Shown here: positions 25,306 to 34,734 of the stretch, piece after piece
Layout of the letters: each line of letters starts with the position of its first letter
How positions within the stretch are numbered: position 1 is the stretch's first letter
Assembly (NCBI RefSeq): GCF_002289565.1
Contig: NZ_NTFY01000068.1
Span: 48,446-112,445, forward strand
Direction of reading: 5' to 3'
From: Rhodopirellula sp. SM50
Lineage (GTDB): Bacteria > Planctomycetota > Planctomycetia > Pirellulales > Pirellulaceae
DNA: 64,000 nt
Translations under genes and position numbers: made by a program
The notes under the pieces: model-generated
The model's input: the letters and a program-made list of their open reading frames with translations, nothing else
Database searches by the model: none
Told to the model about the DNA's origin: nothing

Positions 25306-27837
25306 TCAATGATTCGAGTAGCGAATCTCGGGTGAATAGTGCAGCTCGCGGGCCGCGTGCGGGGGCAGGGCTTTCTGCAAATCCAGGCATTCTTTTTCGC
25401 GGACCGGATTGGGGTCGTGCATGATGTGGGTGACCAGGGCGACGACCAATTCATTGCGTCGAGATTCGACGGCGCGTTTGTTGAACAGCCGTTTGACGAC
25501 GGGAATGTTGCCGACCAGCGGAATGTTGGCTTCGCTCAGGGAATCGGTTTCGCGGATCAGTCCTCCGATCACCAGTCCGCTGCCGTCGGGCATCAGCACC
25601 GTCGTAGAAACTTGCGTGGTGTCTTCTTCGGGGAAACCGCTTTCGGTGATCTTTCCGCCGGAGACCTTGGGCAGGACGGTCATCAGGATGTTGCCGTCTT
25701 GTGTGATCACGGGCGTGACTTCCAAGACGATTCCGACGTCCAAGAACTGGACATTTTGAATCGTCGCCGTTTGCGTGGTGGTGGCGACGGCGTAGGGCAA
25801 GCGTTGCCCGATTTGCACCTTGGCGGTTTGCCGGTTGACCACACTGACCTTGGGCGAGGCAAGGGTGCGTGAGTTGGTGTTGACATGAATCGCTTCGATC
25901 AAATGGCCGATGTCGGTGCCATCGATCCGGAAAGCCAGCGACGGGCCGTCGGGGTTCTCTTCGGCGAATCCCGATCCTTCCAAAAGGACTTTGGCGCCCG
26001 AGACCCGCGCCAATGCACGCAGATTCACACCGTGTCGTTCTTCGTCGTTCAGGTCAATTTGAAGCACGTGGGCTTCGACCAACACCTGCCGTGGCGGGAT
26101 ATCGACTTGGGCGATGTACTGCGAAACCCGCTGGTGTCCCGCTTCGTTGTCTTCGACGATCAACAATTCCCGTGTCTTCAGTTGATCCAATTGATCCGCT
26201 TCGCTGGTGTACGCCTTGCCGACCGGAGACAGCAGCCCGGTAACAACCGATTGGACATCGGTGGCCGCCACGTAGTTGAGCGGGTAGACCTGAAGCCTGC
26301 GTCCTTGGACTTTACGATCCAGGGCCGCCGAGTCGGCTCCGGTGACATACAGCAAGTTGTCCGAGCGATGCCAGTGAAACCCCGCGACACCCAGGATGGC
26401 ATCGAGCACTTCGTCCAGTCGCGCGCCTCGGATGCTGACGGTCACCGGACCGTTCACGTCTGGGCCGATCACCAGGTTCAATTTGTGGTGATCGGCGATC
26501 ATCCGCAGCACGCTGCGCAAGTCCGCATCGTTGGCGATCAGCGTGACCAGGTCGGCGTGTTTTTCCAGCGTCGCGCGATCGGTGCCGGGAGCCGGTTTCA
26601 GCGGGATCGCGAACCCTTTTCGATCCGTCGCCGGCTGGGGCAATTCCGCCGGCACAGCCGGTGCTTCGGCCTCGTCAGACTCGGCGCTGTCGACTTGGGC
26701 GCCGACTTGGGCGATCCGTCGAGTCGATTGCGGAAGCGAGCCGACAATCAGGTCCGCGATCTGAACGTCACGTTGTTGCTCGGCGTCTGGTTCGGCATGA
26801 TGAATGACGTAGTCGATGCTCCCGCTGGGCTCGCTCCTGTTCGCCTTTGTCGATCGTTGGGCGGTTGATGAAGCAGCGACGTGGAGTGATTGCAGATTGC
26901 CGATGTCGGTCGGGTGGGACGGCGCCATCGGTGTGTAGGCCGCACGGGCGGCGCTCGGCTTGAGCGGTTGAGGAATCGTCCCGACCGGATCGGGGGCGGC
27001 GATCAACCGGGTCGATGCCACGGGACGCAGGGCGTCTGGAATGCGTTGCGGTGAAAGCGCGGTCTGCCGACGTTTGGTCGTGCCGCCGGACGTTGCCGTT
27101 GGGAGCGAATTGTGCCCGGTGGCGCGAACGACGCTGGGGCGGTTGGGGACGGGCAGTGCGATCGGTGTCTTGCCGACGATCGAGGCGATTCTTGTTGCAC
27201 CCGTGGTCTTTCGCTGGCGGGTGGCGGGACGGATGCCCGCTGCCACGTGCGGTGTGTCGGCCTGGGGATTGGATGGATCGACGGACGATGAGTCTGCCTG
27301 CCCGGTGAGCGGTTTCACGTCGGTCGTCGGCGCAGGCAGTGCGGTGAGCGGAGCGTTGTCGTGTTGCGATGACGGCTGCGATCGACCGCGAAGCCGCCAC
27401 TGGGACGGATCGGCGGCGGGCGAAGTTGAGTCGGCTGGCGAAGAGGATTCGGTGGATTCAAACGCCACCAGGGCGACCGGTGCCTGGGGAAGATCCTCTG
27501 ACGGTGCGACCAGTTGAATCGCCGAGGCATCGATCTCTGCAGGCAGGGCGAACAATTGATGGGCGGTTGCCATGTCGACCTGGAACACGCCGGTCGGTGC
27601 GTTTTCTGCTTGCAGCACGGTTTTGGATTTCCCGCGGAGCAGCAGCGGCGTCGGGTTCTCGCACGTGGAGTCGCACGAGGAGTCGCTGGTTTTTTCCGGC
27701 AGACGAGCAGCTCGGGGGCCGCTGGCTTCGGCCGCCGCGAGATTGCTTGCGCGGTCGTCTTTGGAATCCGCGGTTTGCGCACACGGCATCATCCCCAGGC
27801 AGAGGGTTCCGATGATCGCCAGAGACAAAATCCGCAT
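25306..27837 (-). CDS. gspD: Type II secretion outer-membrane secretin GspD/PilQ-like, with long N-terminal extension
   Basis: The C-terminal 240 residues form a secretin domain: VLVEAHVLQIDL, IGQRLPYAVATTT, DVGIVLEVTPVIT, SGLVIGGLIRE and the signature VPLVGNIPVVKRLFNKR-like segment. Before it are an N0/STN domain (about residues 425-500, 'ANDADLRSVLRMIADHHKLN') and one N1-type domain. A signal peptide (MRILSLAIIGTLCLGMMPC) begins at the ATG at 27837, which has GGAAG 8 bp upstream; the frame stays open to 28077 but without a site. Residues about 25-420 are Pro/Ala/Thr/Gln-rich and apparently disordered, an extension not found in standard GspD. It forms the outer-membrane gate through which substrate leaves. 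It is the last gene of the leftward secretion operon. Confidence 0.9.
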   Translation of the reverse strand: MRILSLAIIGTLCLGMMPCAQTADSKDDRASNLAAAEASGPRAARLPEKTSDSSCDSTCENPTPLLLRGKSKTVLQAENAPTGVFQVDMATAHQLFALPAEIDASAIQLVAPSEDLPQAPVALVAFESTESSSPADSTSPAADPSQWRLRGRSQPSSQHDNAPLTALPAPTTDVKPLTGQADSSSVDPSNPQADTPHVAAGIRPATRQRKTTGATRIASIVGKTPIALPVPNRPSVVRATGHNSLPTATSGGTTKRRQTALSPQRIPDALRPVASTRLIAAPDPVGTIPQPLKPSAARAAYTPMAPSHPTDIGNLQSLHVAASSTAQRSTKANRSEPSGSIDYVIHHAEPDAEQQRDVQIADLIVGSLPQSTRRIAQVGAQVDSAESDEAEAPAVPAELPQPATDRKGFAIPLKPAPGTDRATLEKHADLVTLIANDADLRSVLRMIADHHKLNLVIGPDVNGPVTVSIRGARLDEVLDAILGVAGFHWHRSDNLLYVTGADSAALDRKVQGRRLQVYPLNYVAATDVQSVVTGLLSPVGKAYTSEADQLDQLKTRELLIVEDNEAGHQRVSQYIAQVDIPPRQVLVEAHVLQIDLNDEERHGVNLRALARVSGAKVLLEGSGFAEENPDGPSLAFRIDGTDIGHLIEAIHVNTNSRTLASPKVSVVNRQTAKVQIGQRLPYAVATTTQTATIQNVQFLDVGIVLEVTPVITQDGNILMTVLPKVSGGKITESGFPEEDTTQVSTTVLMPDGSGLVIGGLIRETDSLSEANIPLVGNIPVVKRLFNKRAVESRRNELVVALVTHIMHDPNPVREKECLDLQKALPPHAARELHYSPEIRYSNH

Positions 27838-27988
27838 CCGGAGAGCTTCCTTGCACATTGGATGAACTGAAAATCCGAACAACCGACACAATCGGCACAG
27901 ACTAACATTGTTGTCGTATCGGCCTCTGACGCGCGACAGCGAAGCAAATCCTGGGAACTTGATCCAATTAGGCAGAATTGTCGAAGCC

Positions 27989-28525
27989 TTAGGGAGCGAC
28001 TTCGACCCCCTCATCGGAGACCTGGATGACCACGACGCCGGTTTCCAGTTTTTCACCTGATCGCACGATTTGCCCATCGATCAGTGCTTTCCGGTCGGTT
28101 CCTTCGTACGCCCCGTAGACGGCGCCCAGGGTGTATTCCACGGTCGATTGGGGCTCGTCTTGCGGCGAAGTCGGTTCGGGCGTGGTTTGAACGACTTCGA
28201 TCGCCGCACCGCGAAACAAATCCGTCGCGGTGATTTCGTCGTGGGTCAGGGCGGGCAGATCGACGGCCGAGACGAAACGCTCCAACAATTCGTCCTGGTC
28301 GCCTTTCGGGGGCCGCTCGGAAGGTGGCTTGAGGGAGACCAGTGACGTTGTGACGGAGGCCGCACCATCGCCGGTTGGCGATGTGTCCGATGGGGAACAG
28401 ACCAACGCGATCAACAGCACAGTCAGCAGGAAGGCGACCAGTGCAAGTTGTTTTTTCTTTTTTGCGTCGTTGGGTGCAGCCGCTCGTGTTCGCGGACCGG
28501 CGGAGCTGTTCGGGTCAGGTTTCAT
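27989..28525 (-). CDS. GspB/PilP-like inner-membrane protein
   Basis: The 178-residue product has a basic N-terminus, a membrane helix (LALVAFLLTVLLIALVC, about residues 27-43), a Pro-rich linker, and a C-terminal segment 'GAYEGTDRKALIDGQIVRSGEKLETGVVVIQV'. The '..ALIDGQIVRSGEKL..GVVVIQVSDEGVEV' pattern is that of the C-terminal domain of GspB and PilP, which link the inner-membrane complex to the secretin. The start overlaps the PilO-like gene end by 11 bp, and gspD follows 151 bp later. Family assignment rests on this short pattern. Confidence 0.65.
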   Translation of the reverse strand: MKPDPNSSAGPRTRAAAPNDAKKKKQLALVAFLLTVLLIALVCSPSDTSPTGDGAASVTTSLVSLKPPSERPPKGDQDELLERFVSAVDLPALTHDEITATDLFRGAAIEVVQTTPEPTSPQDEPQSTVEYTLGAVYGAYEGTDRKALIDGQIVRSGEKLETGVVVIQVSDEGVEVAP

Positions 28526-29210
28526 GTCCGCTCCTCCGCTTTAGCAGTTTTGCGGCGGTCGTGTCTTTTCCTGCCGAGGGAATGCGCAGGGAAACGGTGG
28601 CGAGACATCGGACCGGTGCCGGGTTACCGTCGTGTGTCGCCGCGGCGTGATGGTCTCGGTCGGCGCGAACGAGACGGATTTCGTCACACCAGATCGGTAA
28701 GTCGGCGGTAACGATCCGTTGCAGGAATCGGCAGACCTCCGGATAGGACCCTCGGATTTCACATTCCGCTTCCAGCACCGCGATGCGTTTTCCCTGATGA
28801 GGGCGACCGCGATCGAGTGCAATCAACTGCACACCACAGGCTGCGGCTTCGTTTTGTAAGCTCGAGCGAACGTTTTCCCAAGTACGGTCTTGGGGCAACC
28901 ACGCCGCGATCTGTTCGAGACGCTGCTGGGTCAGGCGTCGACGTTGATCGGCCTGATTGAATTGATTCTGCAAACGATTGCGACTGGAGATCAATTCGAT
29001 CGCTTCGGCGATCTGCTGTGGGCGATAGGGTTGGTCGGCGGCCAAGATTTCGGGATAGATCCAAATCGTGCTCGCCAGCGCGATCAACCCCGCGGCGATG
29101 ATTCCACAGACGACGTGGCACCGCAGCGGCGTGCTGACCCAGCGCAGGAGCGAAGACGACTCGGCACCCGAGCCCGACTTGGACCGATGGAGATGCATTG
29201 GTTTGTTCAT
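28515..29210 (-). CDS. pilO: PilO/GspM-like inner-membrane assembly protein
   Basis: After a basic cytoplasmic tail of about 30 residues comes one membrane helix (HVVCGIIAAGLIALASTIWIY), a coiled coil (residues about 60-105, QIAEAIELISSRNRLQNQF...) and a ferredoxin-like domain, the PilO layout. 'YPEVCRFLQRIV' resembles the PilO/GspM phrase Y..v..fl..i. The ATG overlaps the stop of the PilN-like gene as ATGA, so the pair is translationally coupled; the frame extends upstream to 29333 but only inside the previous gene. Inferred to pair with the PilN-like protein as the periplasmic scaffold between platform and secretin. Confidence 0.7.
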   Translation of the reverse strand: MNKPMHLHRSKSGSGAESSSLLRWVSTPLRCHVVCGIIAAGLIALASTIWIYPEILAADQPYRPQQIAEAIELISSRNRLQNQFNQADQRRRLTQQRLEQIAAWLPQDRTWENVRSSLQNEAAACGVQLIALDRGRPHQGKRIAVLEAECEIRGSYPEVCRFLQRIVTADLPIWCDEIRLVRADRDHHAAATHDGNPAPVRCLATVSLRIPSAGKDTTAAKLLKRRSGHET

Positions 29211-29980
29211 GGCAGCAACGTCGACGAGAGCGGTTGAGCGGAGACTTGAATCAGGGCTTCGCGCCATGCGCCGGCGGGGGTGGTCAATTGGACGTCTTGC
29301 AAGCGGCCGGATTTTTCCAGGCGATCGTTCCACGGCATCAACACATCGCGGCTGTTGGCGAGCACGGCCAGCGAGACTCGAGACGCTGCCCAGGGCGGTG
29401 GCTCTTTGAGTGACGGGTCATATTCGAGTGGCAATTTGATTTCGATCGACTGCACATCGAGATGTTGCGTCACCGGAACTTTGGGGCCGGGGTGTGTCGC
29501 CCGCGTCACGGCGCCGAGTACCTGCACCACGCTGTCGTCGGGCTTGGCCGATTCGACCCAAGTGCACCATTTTTCCAACAATGCGTTTTCGGTTTCCAGC
29601 AGACGGGTGGCGCGTTGAAGTTCGGCGATCGGCTGGGCTTGTTCGACCAGGACGGCGTTCTTGGCGATGGTCCGACGGCCGCGCAACCACAGCGTGACGG
29701 ACGATCCGATGGTGATTGATAAGAGCACCAGCAGCACGACCGACCATTTCTGAAAGGCCTGTTCGGCATGACGTCTGGAGCGGTAGCGTGGCGGCATCAG
29801 CTCGAAATCCTGCCAGCCGCCCAGACTGTCGATCACATTTTCACAGGGCACGGGCGGCGTTGATGCCTCCGGCGGCCATGGCATCGGAGCCATCGCGTCG
29901 GAGGGTTCGGGGACAAAATCGATGCCGACGTTTCCGGGGTCATCACGCTCGGTGGTGACATGTTGTTCCAGTTGCATCAT
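29207..29980 (-). CDS. pilN: PilN/GspL-C-like inner-membrane assembly protein
   Basis: The 258-residue protein has an N-terminal cytoplasmic part of about 85 residues, a membrane helix (VVLLVLLSITIGSSVTLWL), a short coiled coil (IAELQRATRLLETENALLEKW) and a periplasmic domain, the PilN arrangement. The start at 29980 is the ATG of ATGATG overlapping the PilM stop, so all of M, N and O are coupled by 4-bp overlaps. The cytoplasmic tail is longer than in standard PilN and ends in Arg-rich 'PPRYRSRRHAEQ'; it would be the part that binds the actin-like PilM. Confidence 0.68.
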   Translation of the reverse strand: MMQLEQHVTTERDDPGNVGIDFVPEPSDAMAPMPWPPEASTPPVPCENVIDSLGGWQDFELMPPRYRSRRHAEQAFQKWSVVLLVLLSITIGSSVTLWLRGRRTIAKNAVLVEQAQPIAELQRATRLLETENALLEKWCTWVESAKPDDSVVQVLGAVTRATHPGPKVPVTQHLDVQSIEIKLPLEYDPSLKEPPPWAASRVSLAVLANSRDVLMPWNDRLEKSGRLQDVQLTTPAGAWREALIQVSAQPLSSTLLP

Positions 29981-31089
29981 CGTCCGTAACCTCGGTTGGA
30001 ACAGCGCGCCGCGGCCCACGCCAGCGAGAGTGCTCCGGCATAGGACGAATCGAGTCGACGGACGAATTCGATGTCGCGATCGAGGTGCTTGGCCAGGGGC
30101 GTGGGGCGCTGGGCACCACGGTAGGACCAAATCGCGACGGGGGTTTCGGTCAGGGTGGCGATGATTTCATCGACTCCCTGGATTTCCGCCAGCGGCCCGG
30201 CAATCAGGATCGGTTTGCCGGAGATCCCGCCCATGTCGGCACGGGCGGCGTAACGGGCGGTCGCCTTGAATTCGGTTGCGATGTCGCTCAGGTAGGGACG
30301 CAAAGCATGCGCGTCGAGCGGGCGATCGGGTTGGTCCGATTCCAAGATCCGCTCGGGCAGTGAAGGAAGTGTCCGCGTCAAACCGACGCCCGTCTGGTGA
30401 CGCACCGCGATCAGCACCGAGGCATGACTGAGCCATAGCACCGCTTGCGCATCGATGCCGGTTAACGATTCCGCGGCGTGGGCCAGGGCGACTCCGTGCG
30501 GTAGGATCGATTGAACGTGGTAACCACTGGCACCGGCGATGTCGGTGACCTGACAGGCGGTCCGTTCCGCCGTGGCGGCGATCACGTATTGATCGTCCCC
30601 ACAGGGGTGACCGTGATGGACGCCCACGACAGGCCAGTGGCACAGGTGTGCGGCGCTTTGGAACACCGATTGGCCGAACATTTCGCTACAGCGTTGACGG
30701 ATCTGGGGAATGTCGTTGCCGACGACGGTTTGGTAGTGCGTCCAGGCGATCGGCAATGCGATGGCTGCGACGTTGGTTTCCCCTTCGATACAGCGTGGCA
30801 GACGCTGTTTGATCGCCGCCAGGACTCCCTGCAACCACTGCGGCGTCATTTCTTGGTCGCGATCGGTCGGCAATGCGAATTGATGACGGCTGGTCCATGC
30901 GTGTTCGCTCGACGGACGTTCGGAGGAGCGTAACGTCGCCACACGCACGTTTCGTTCGCCGATGTCGATCCCGATGTAGGCCGTGCCGTTTTGCGAAAAC
31001 GGTCCCGATCGCCGCCAAAACGTCATCGCCGGCGCGCGCCGTTTCACGCTTGGCCGATTCTGCGAGGTGAGAGACTGGTTGGACGTCAT
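29977..31089 (-). CDS. pilM: PilM-like actin-fold ATPase of the secretion/pilus platform
   Basis: The motif TAYIGIDIGERNVRVATL (about residues 36-53) is the phosphate-1 loop of the FtsA/PilM actin-like family; QAVLWLSHASVLIAV and GGISGKPILIAGPLA later correspond to phosphate-2 and adenosine-binding regions. The 370-residue length fits PilM (about 350). It is cytoplasmic and expected to bind ATP and recruit PilN. The start is uncertain: ATG at 31089 is used, 31026 (MTFWRR) and 31185 are alternatives, and none has a strong ribosome site. The 3' end overlaps the PilN-like gene by 4 bp. Confidence 0.72.
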   Translation of the reverse strand: MTSNQSLTSQNRPSVKRRAPAMTFWRRSGPFSQNGTAYIGIDIGERNVRVATLRSSERPSSEHAWTSRHQFALPTDRDQEMTPQWLQGVLAAIKQRLPRCIEGETNVAAIALPIAWTHYQTVVGNDIPQIRQRCSEMFGQSVFQSAAHLCHWPVVGVHHGHPCGDDQYVIAATAERTACQVTDIAGASGYHVQSILPHGVALAHAAESLTGIDAQAVLWLSHASVLIAVRHQTGVGLTRTLPSLPERILESDQPDRPLDAHALRPYLSDIATEFKATARYAARADMGGISGKPILIAGPLAEIQGVDEIIATLTETPVAIWSYRGAQRPTPLAKHLDRDIEFVRRLDSSYAGALSLAWAAARCSNRGYGR

Positions 31090-31262
31090 GACAGGGAAGC
31101 ATCGTGGAAGGGCCGGCCCAGCATCCGCACAAGACTCGGCACCATGGATGTACGTCACGGAGACAGACTGTTCAAACGAATGCAAGCCCGTGTGCCCAGG
31201 CCGAACGAGTCCACACGCAGTGCGGACTAGTGTTGTCGTTGCAATTGGCAGATTCGGATCCG

Positions 31263-32510
31263 TCAGCCGCCCTGGATGGTCGAAACGTCCAACAACGGTA
31301 GCATCACCGACATCACGATGCCGGCGACAAAGACACCCATCACCAGGATGATGACCGGTTCGAGCGCGATGACCAGCCGTTTGATTTTTCGCCCGCCTTC
31401 CTGTTCATAGAAGCGGCCGATGTCGTCGAGGACTTCTGCGACACGCCCGGTCCGTTCGCCGGTCGCCATCATCTGAGTCGCTTCGGTCGGCAGGAAGTCT
31501 GCCGTCGCCAACGCGTCGCTGGCGCTGAGCCCATCGATCAGGTTGGCTTCGACACGATCGAGCAGATCGTGCCAGGAACGGTCTTGCACGGTATCGCGAG
31601 TCAGCCGCACCGCTTGCAACATCGGGACGCCGCCGCGGACCATCGCCGCGATGGTGCGAAAGTATCGGCCGGCGATCAGTGGGCGATAGGCATCTTTGAT
31701 CATCGGCGCGTACAGCAACAATTTGCCGATCGGTCCCAGAATCATGGGGTGTTTGCGCAGCATGATCAACGCCACGATGCCGGCGATGCCGACGGGAAAC
31801 AGAACCATCCAGTACTCCCGACCGAAGGTGCCGACGTCCAACAAGAATTGTGTCGACGCCGGGACCGGCCGTCCGGTGGATTCGAACACGCGTCCGAATT
31901 GGGGCAGCACACCGAGAATCAGTGCGGTCATCACGACCGATGCCGCGGCGATCAAGATCACCGGATAGATCATCGCGCCGATGATCGACGCCCGCATCTC
32001 CAATTCGCCTCGCATCCGTTCGACCACGTTGCCGAGGGTCTGCGGGACGTCGCCGGTCGCTTCGGCCGCGGCAAGCATCGGCGGCAACGATGCGGGAAAG
32101 TATTGCCCGTGTGCCGCGACGGCACTGGAAAATCGGCTGCCCCCGCTGAGTGACTGGTGGATCGCATCGAGGGACTCGGCCAGACGCGGGTCCTGGCAAT
32201 GGTCCGCGACGTGGCCGACCGCTTCAGCGATCTCGACACCGTTTTGACTCATCACGGCCAGTTGGTTCAGGCTCAACAACACCGTCGACGACGAAACCGG
32301 GAACAGGAAAATACCGCCGGATCTCGCTTGGCGAGCCGGCGAGGGTAACGCCACGACGGCGGAATGGCTGGCGGCCTGATTGCCGAGGCCGCGGTACCCG
32401 ATCGCGGACGAACCGCGTGCACCGCCTGTGGGGGACGAGGACGACGCGGGAAAACCGGCCAGGTCTTCTCGTTCGCTCGGCACGGTCTGGAGTGGGGTGA
32501 ACGCCTTCAT
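31263..32510 (-). CDS. gspF: Type II secretion platform protein GspF/PilC
   Basis: This 415-residue inner-membrane protein carries two GspF domains (about residues 75-200 and 285-405), each with 'L..L.....G..I..A', ending in membrane helices: IYPVILIAAASVVMTALILGVLPQF, YWMVLFPVGIAGIVALIML and VIILVMGVFVAGIVMSVMLPL. The phrase EATGDVPQTLGNV, then ATGERTGRVAEVLDDIGRFYE, is conserved in GspF/PilC. The first 65 residues are a Pro/Ser-rich extension. It sits between gspE (4 bp upstream) and the PilM-like gene, in standard order E-F. It couples ATP hydrolysis by GspE to pseudopilus growth. Confidence 0.92.
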   Translation of the reverse strand: MKAFTPLQTVPSEREDLAGFPASSSSPTGGARGSSAIGYRGLGNQAASHSAVVALPSPARQARSGGIFLFPVSSSTVLLSLNQLAVMSQNGVEIAEAVGHVADHCQDPRLAESLDAIHQSLSGGSRFSSAVAAHGQYFPASLPPMLAAAEATGDVPQTLGNVVERMRGELEMRASIIGAMIYPVILIAAASVVMTALILGVLPQFGRVFESTGRPVPASTQFLLDVGTFGREYWMVLFPVGIAGIVALIMLRKHPMILGPIGKLLLYAPMIKDAYRPLIAGRYFRTIAAMVRGGVPMLQAVRLTRDTVQDRSWHDLLDRVEANLIDGLSASDALATADFLPTEATQMMATGERTGRVAEVLDDIGRFYEQEGGRKIKRLVIALEPVIILVMGVFVAGIVMSVMLPLLDVSTIQGG

Positions 32511-32514
32511 GATT

Positions 32515-34350
32515 TCAATCGACCAGTGCCACGCGTCCGACTTCTTCCAAGCTGGTCACCTTGTTTTTTGCCAACTCGATCCCTTCGCTCAACAACGACG
32601 GCCCGGTCCGAGAGCGGCGCAGTGTTTCCAGGTCCGCACCGTCGTTGATCAGCGTGCGGATGTCGGGAGTCATTTCGAACAATTCGTAGACGCCCGATCG
32701 GCCGCGATAGCCCGATTCGTAGCACTCGCCACAGCCACGGCTGCGGGCAAACCCCTGACGCGGGTCACCGACGTAATGCAGTTCTTCCAGCATCTTGGTC
32801 GACGGGTAATAAGTTTCCTTGCAATGCGGGCACAGGTTACGCATCAAACGCTGCGCGATCACACCGACCAGGCTGGCGGCGATTTTGAAACTCTCGATGC
32901 CCATGTCCATCAAACGCGTGATCGCGGCGGCACTGTCATTGGTGTGCAAGGTGCTCAGCACCAGGTGTCCGGTCAGCGCCGCCTGGATCGCGGTCTCTGC
33001 GGTCTCGCGGTCACGGATTTCACCGACCATGATGACGTCGGGGTCTTGCCGCAAGATGCTCCGCAGGGCTTGGGCAAACGTCATCCCGGTTTCTTTGGCG
33101 ACCTGGACCTGGTTGATCAATTCCAGTTGGTACTCGACCGGATCTTCGACGGTGATCACGTTCCGTTCGATGCCTTTGATCAGTTCGATGGCCGAGTAGA
33201 GTGTCGTGGTTTTACCGCTGCCGGTCGGTCCGGTGACCAGCACCAAACCGTGTGGTCGGGAGAGCATGCGGCGGACGGAGGTCAGCGAGGAGTTGGGCAG
33301 CCCGAGGGAGTTGAGGTCGAAGGTGACGCTATTGCGATCGAGCACCCGCATCACGACTTTCTCGCCGAGAACGGTGGGGAGCGTGCTGACACGAAGGTCC
33401 ACGTCGCGGCGGCTGATTCGCACGTGCAATCGCCCGTCCTGGGGTTGCCGGTGTTCGGCGATATCCAGCTTGGCCATGACCTTGATCCGCGAAACGATGG
33501 CGGCGTGCATTTCTTTGCGCGGCTTCATGACTTCGCGGAGCGCGCCGTCGATGCGAAAGCGGATCGACGTGAATTTCTTACCGGCTTCGATGTGGATGTC
33601 GCTGGCGCCTTGGCGAACGGCCTGGATGATCGCGTAGTTGACCAGGTTGATGACCGGGCTGCCTTCGGCCAACTGTTGCGTGCCGTGCAGGTCCAAATCG
33701 ATGGTTTCGGCATCGATTTCCAGTTGTTCGACGTCCAGATCCGCGGTCACCGAATCGACGGCGAAGTCATCTTCGTAGCAGCGAGGCAACAGCCGTTCGA
33801 TGCCGCTGGCCAGGGTCAGCACGGGGCGGATGCGGCATCCACTGATGTCGCTGAGCGCGTCGATCGCCGCCAGATCTTGGGGGTCGGCCATCGCGACGGT
33901 CAACTCATCGCGGACGCGCATCAACGGCAGCACGCGGTAGCGTTCGGCTTCTTCGCGGGGGATCAGCGCCACGGCGATCGGATCGATCAGCCCTTCGCGC
34001 AACTTGACGCCTTCGACGCCCAGTTGCTCGCCGAGCATCGGCAGCAAGCTGGCCTCGTCGACCAAGCCCAGTTCCGCCACGACCTCGCCGAGTCGTTTGA
34101 AGTGTTTCCGTTTGACGCGGCCGATCGATTCGGTGCCCTCTTGTGCGGCCAGGGCTTGCAACCGGTCTTCTTCGCTGGCCTGGTGGGCCAACGCGGTTTC
34201 CAATTGGTCTTCGCGGATCAGCCCGGCTTCGATCAAGCGGCTTCCCAGCGGTACCACACCGTGTTCAGCGCCGGGGCGGCGGGACGGTTGCACGATCCGC
34301 GGCGGGCCGAGACCGGCGGCGTCGGAGGATGGGTTCGAAATCGTTTTCAT
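32515..34350 (-). CDS. gspE: Type II secretion / type IV pilus assembly ATPase GspE/PilB
   Basis: The 611-residue ATPase has two N-terminal MshEN-type regions (about residues 35-70 and 85-190), an N2 domain (SPVINLVNYAIIQAVRQGASDIHIE, about 231-255) and the RecA-like core: Walker A GPTGSGKTT (374-382), Asp box, Walker B DPDVIMVGEIRD (436-447) and His box GHLVLSTLHTND. The tetra-Cys zinc motif of GspE/PilB is complete (Cys507, Cys510, Cys540, Cys543). It powers pseudopilus assembly from the cytoplasm. gspF follows after 4 bp; the STAS gene precedes by 18 bp. Confidence 0.95.
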   Translation of the reverse strand: MKTISNPSSDAAGLGPPRIVQPSRRPGAEHGVVPLGSRLIEAGLIREDQLETALAHQASEEDRLQALAAQEGTESIGRVKRKHFKRLGEVVAELGLVDEASLLPMLGEQLGVEGVKLREGLIDPIAVALIPREEAERYRVLPLMRVRDELTVAMADPQDLAAIDALSDISGCRIRPVLTLASGIERLLPRCYEDDFAVDSVTADLDVEQLEIDAETIDLDLHGTQQLAEGSPVINLVNYAIIQAVRQGASDIHIEAGKKFTSIRFRIDGALREVMKPRKEMHAAIVSRIKVMAKLDIAEHRQPQDGRLHVRISRRDVDLRVSTLPTVLGEKVVMRVLDRNSVTFDLNSLGLPNSSLTSVRRMLSRPHGLVLVTGPTGSGKTTTLYSAIELIKGIERNVITVEDPVEYQLELINQVQVAKETGMTFAQALRSILRQDPDVIMVGEIRDRETAETAIQAALTGHLVLSTLHTNDSAAAITRLMDMGIESFKIAASLVGVIAQRLMRNLCPHCKETYYPSTKMLEELHYVGDPRQGFARSRGCGECYESGYRGRSGVYELFEMTPDIRTLINDGADLETLRRSRTGPSLLSEGIELAKNKVTSLEEVGRVALVD

Positions 34351-34368
34351 CGCTATCGAATCCTCCGG

Positions 34369-34701
34369 TTATGCAAAACTGCCGAGTGCGGTCGTCAGAT
34401 CGGGGAACGTTTCGATGTGGGCTCCGACACCGGTGATCCGCAACAGGTCGTCGCAGAGTTCGCCGACGTTGCACAGCCGCAAACATCCGCCACGTCGGCA
34501 GCATTCGTCGCTGAGTCCGAGCAGCCATTCCAATCCGCGACTGTCGATCAGCGGGGTGTCGCTGAAATCGACGACGATGGCGGGGACGCCGCCGGTCAGT
34601 TTGCTGCCGATCATTTCTCCGATCGGGCCGATCGATTCGGCGCGCAGCGGTCCTTCGGAACGAACGACGTAGACGCTGCCGTGTTTATCAAGTCGGGCCA
34701 T
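34369..34701 (-). CDS. STAS-domain protein (anti-sigma factor antagonist-like)
   Basis: This single-domain 110-residue protein shows the STAS fold pattern: a beta-strand start (GSVYVVRSEGPL), a helix, VDFSDTPLIDSRGLEWLLGL (about residues 44-63), and a following helix. In SpoIIAA-type proteins a Ser sits in the D-S-(S/A)-G loop; here the loop is IDSRG, so Ser53 or so is a possible phosphorylation site. It lies between gspE (18 bp) and a histidine kinase (33 bp) on the same strand. Inferred: a phosphorylation-controlled switch acting with the kinase/response-regulator pair on secretion. Confidence 0.82.
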   Translation of the reverse strand: MARLDKHGSVYVVRSEGPLRAESIGPIGEMIGSKLTGGVPAIVVDFSDTPLIDSRGLEWLLGLSDECCRRGGCLRLCNVGELCDDLLRITGVGAHIETFPDLTTALGSFA

Positions 34702-34734
34702 GGTGGGACGCCTTTGTTTGGATGCCGCTGCTGT

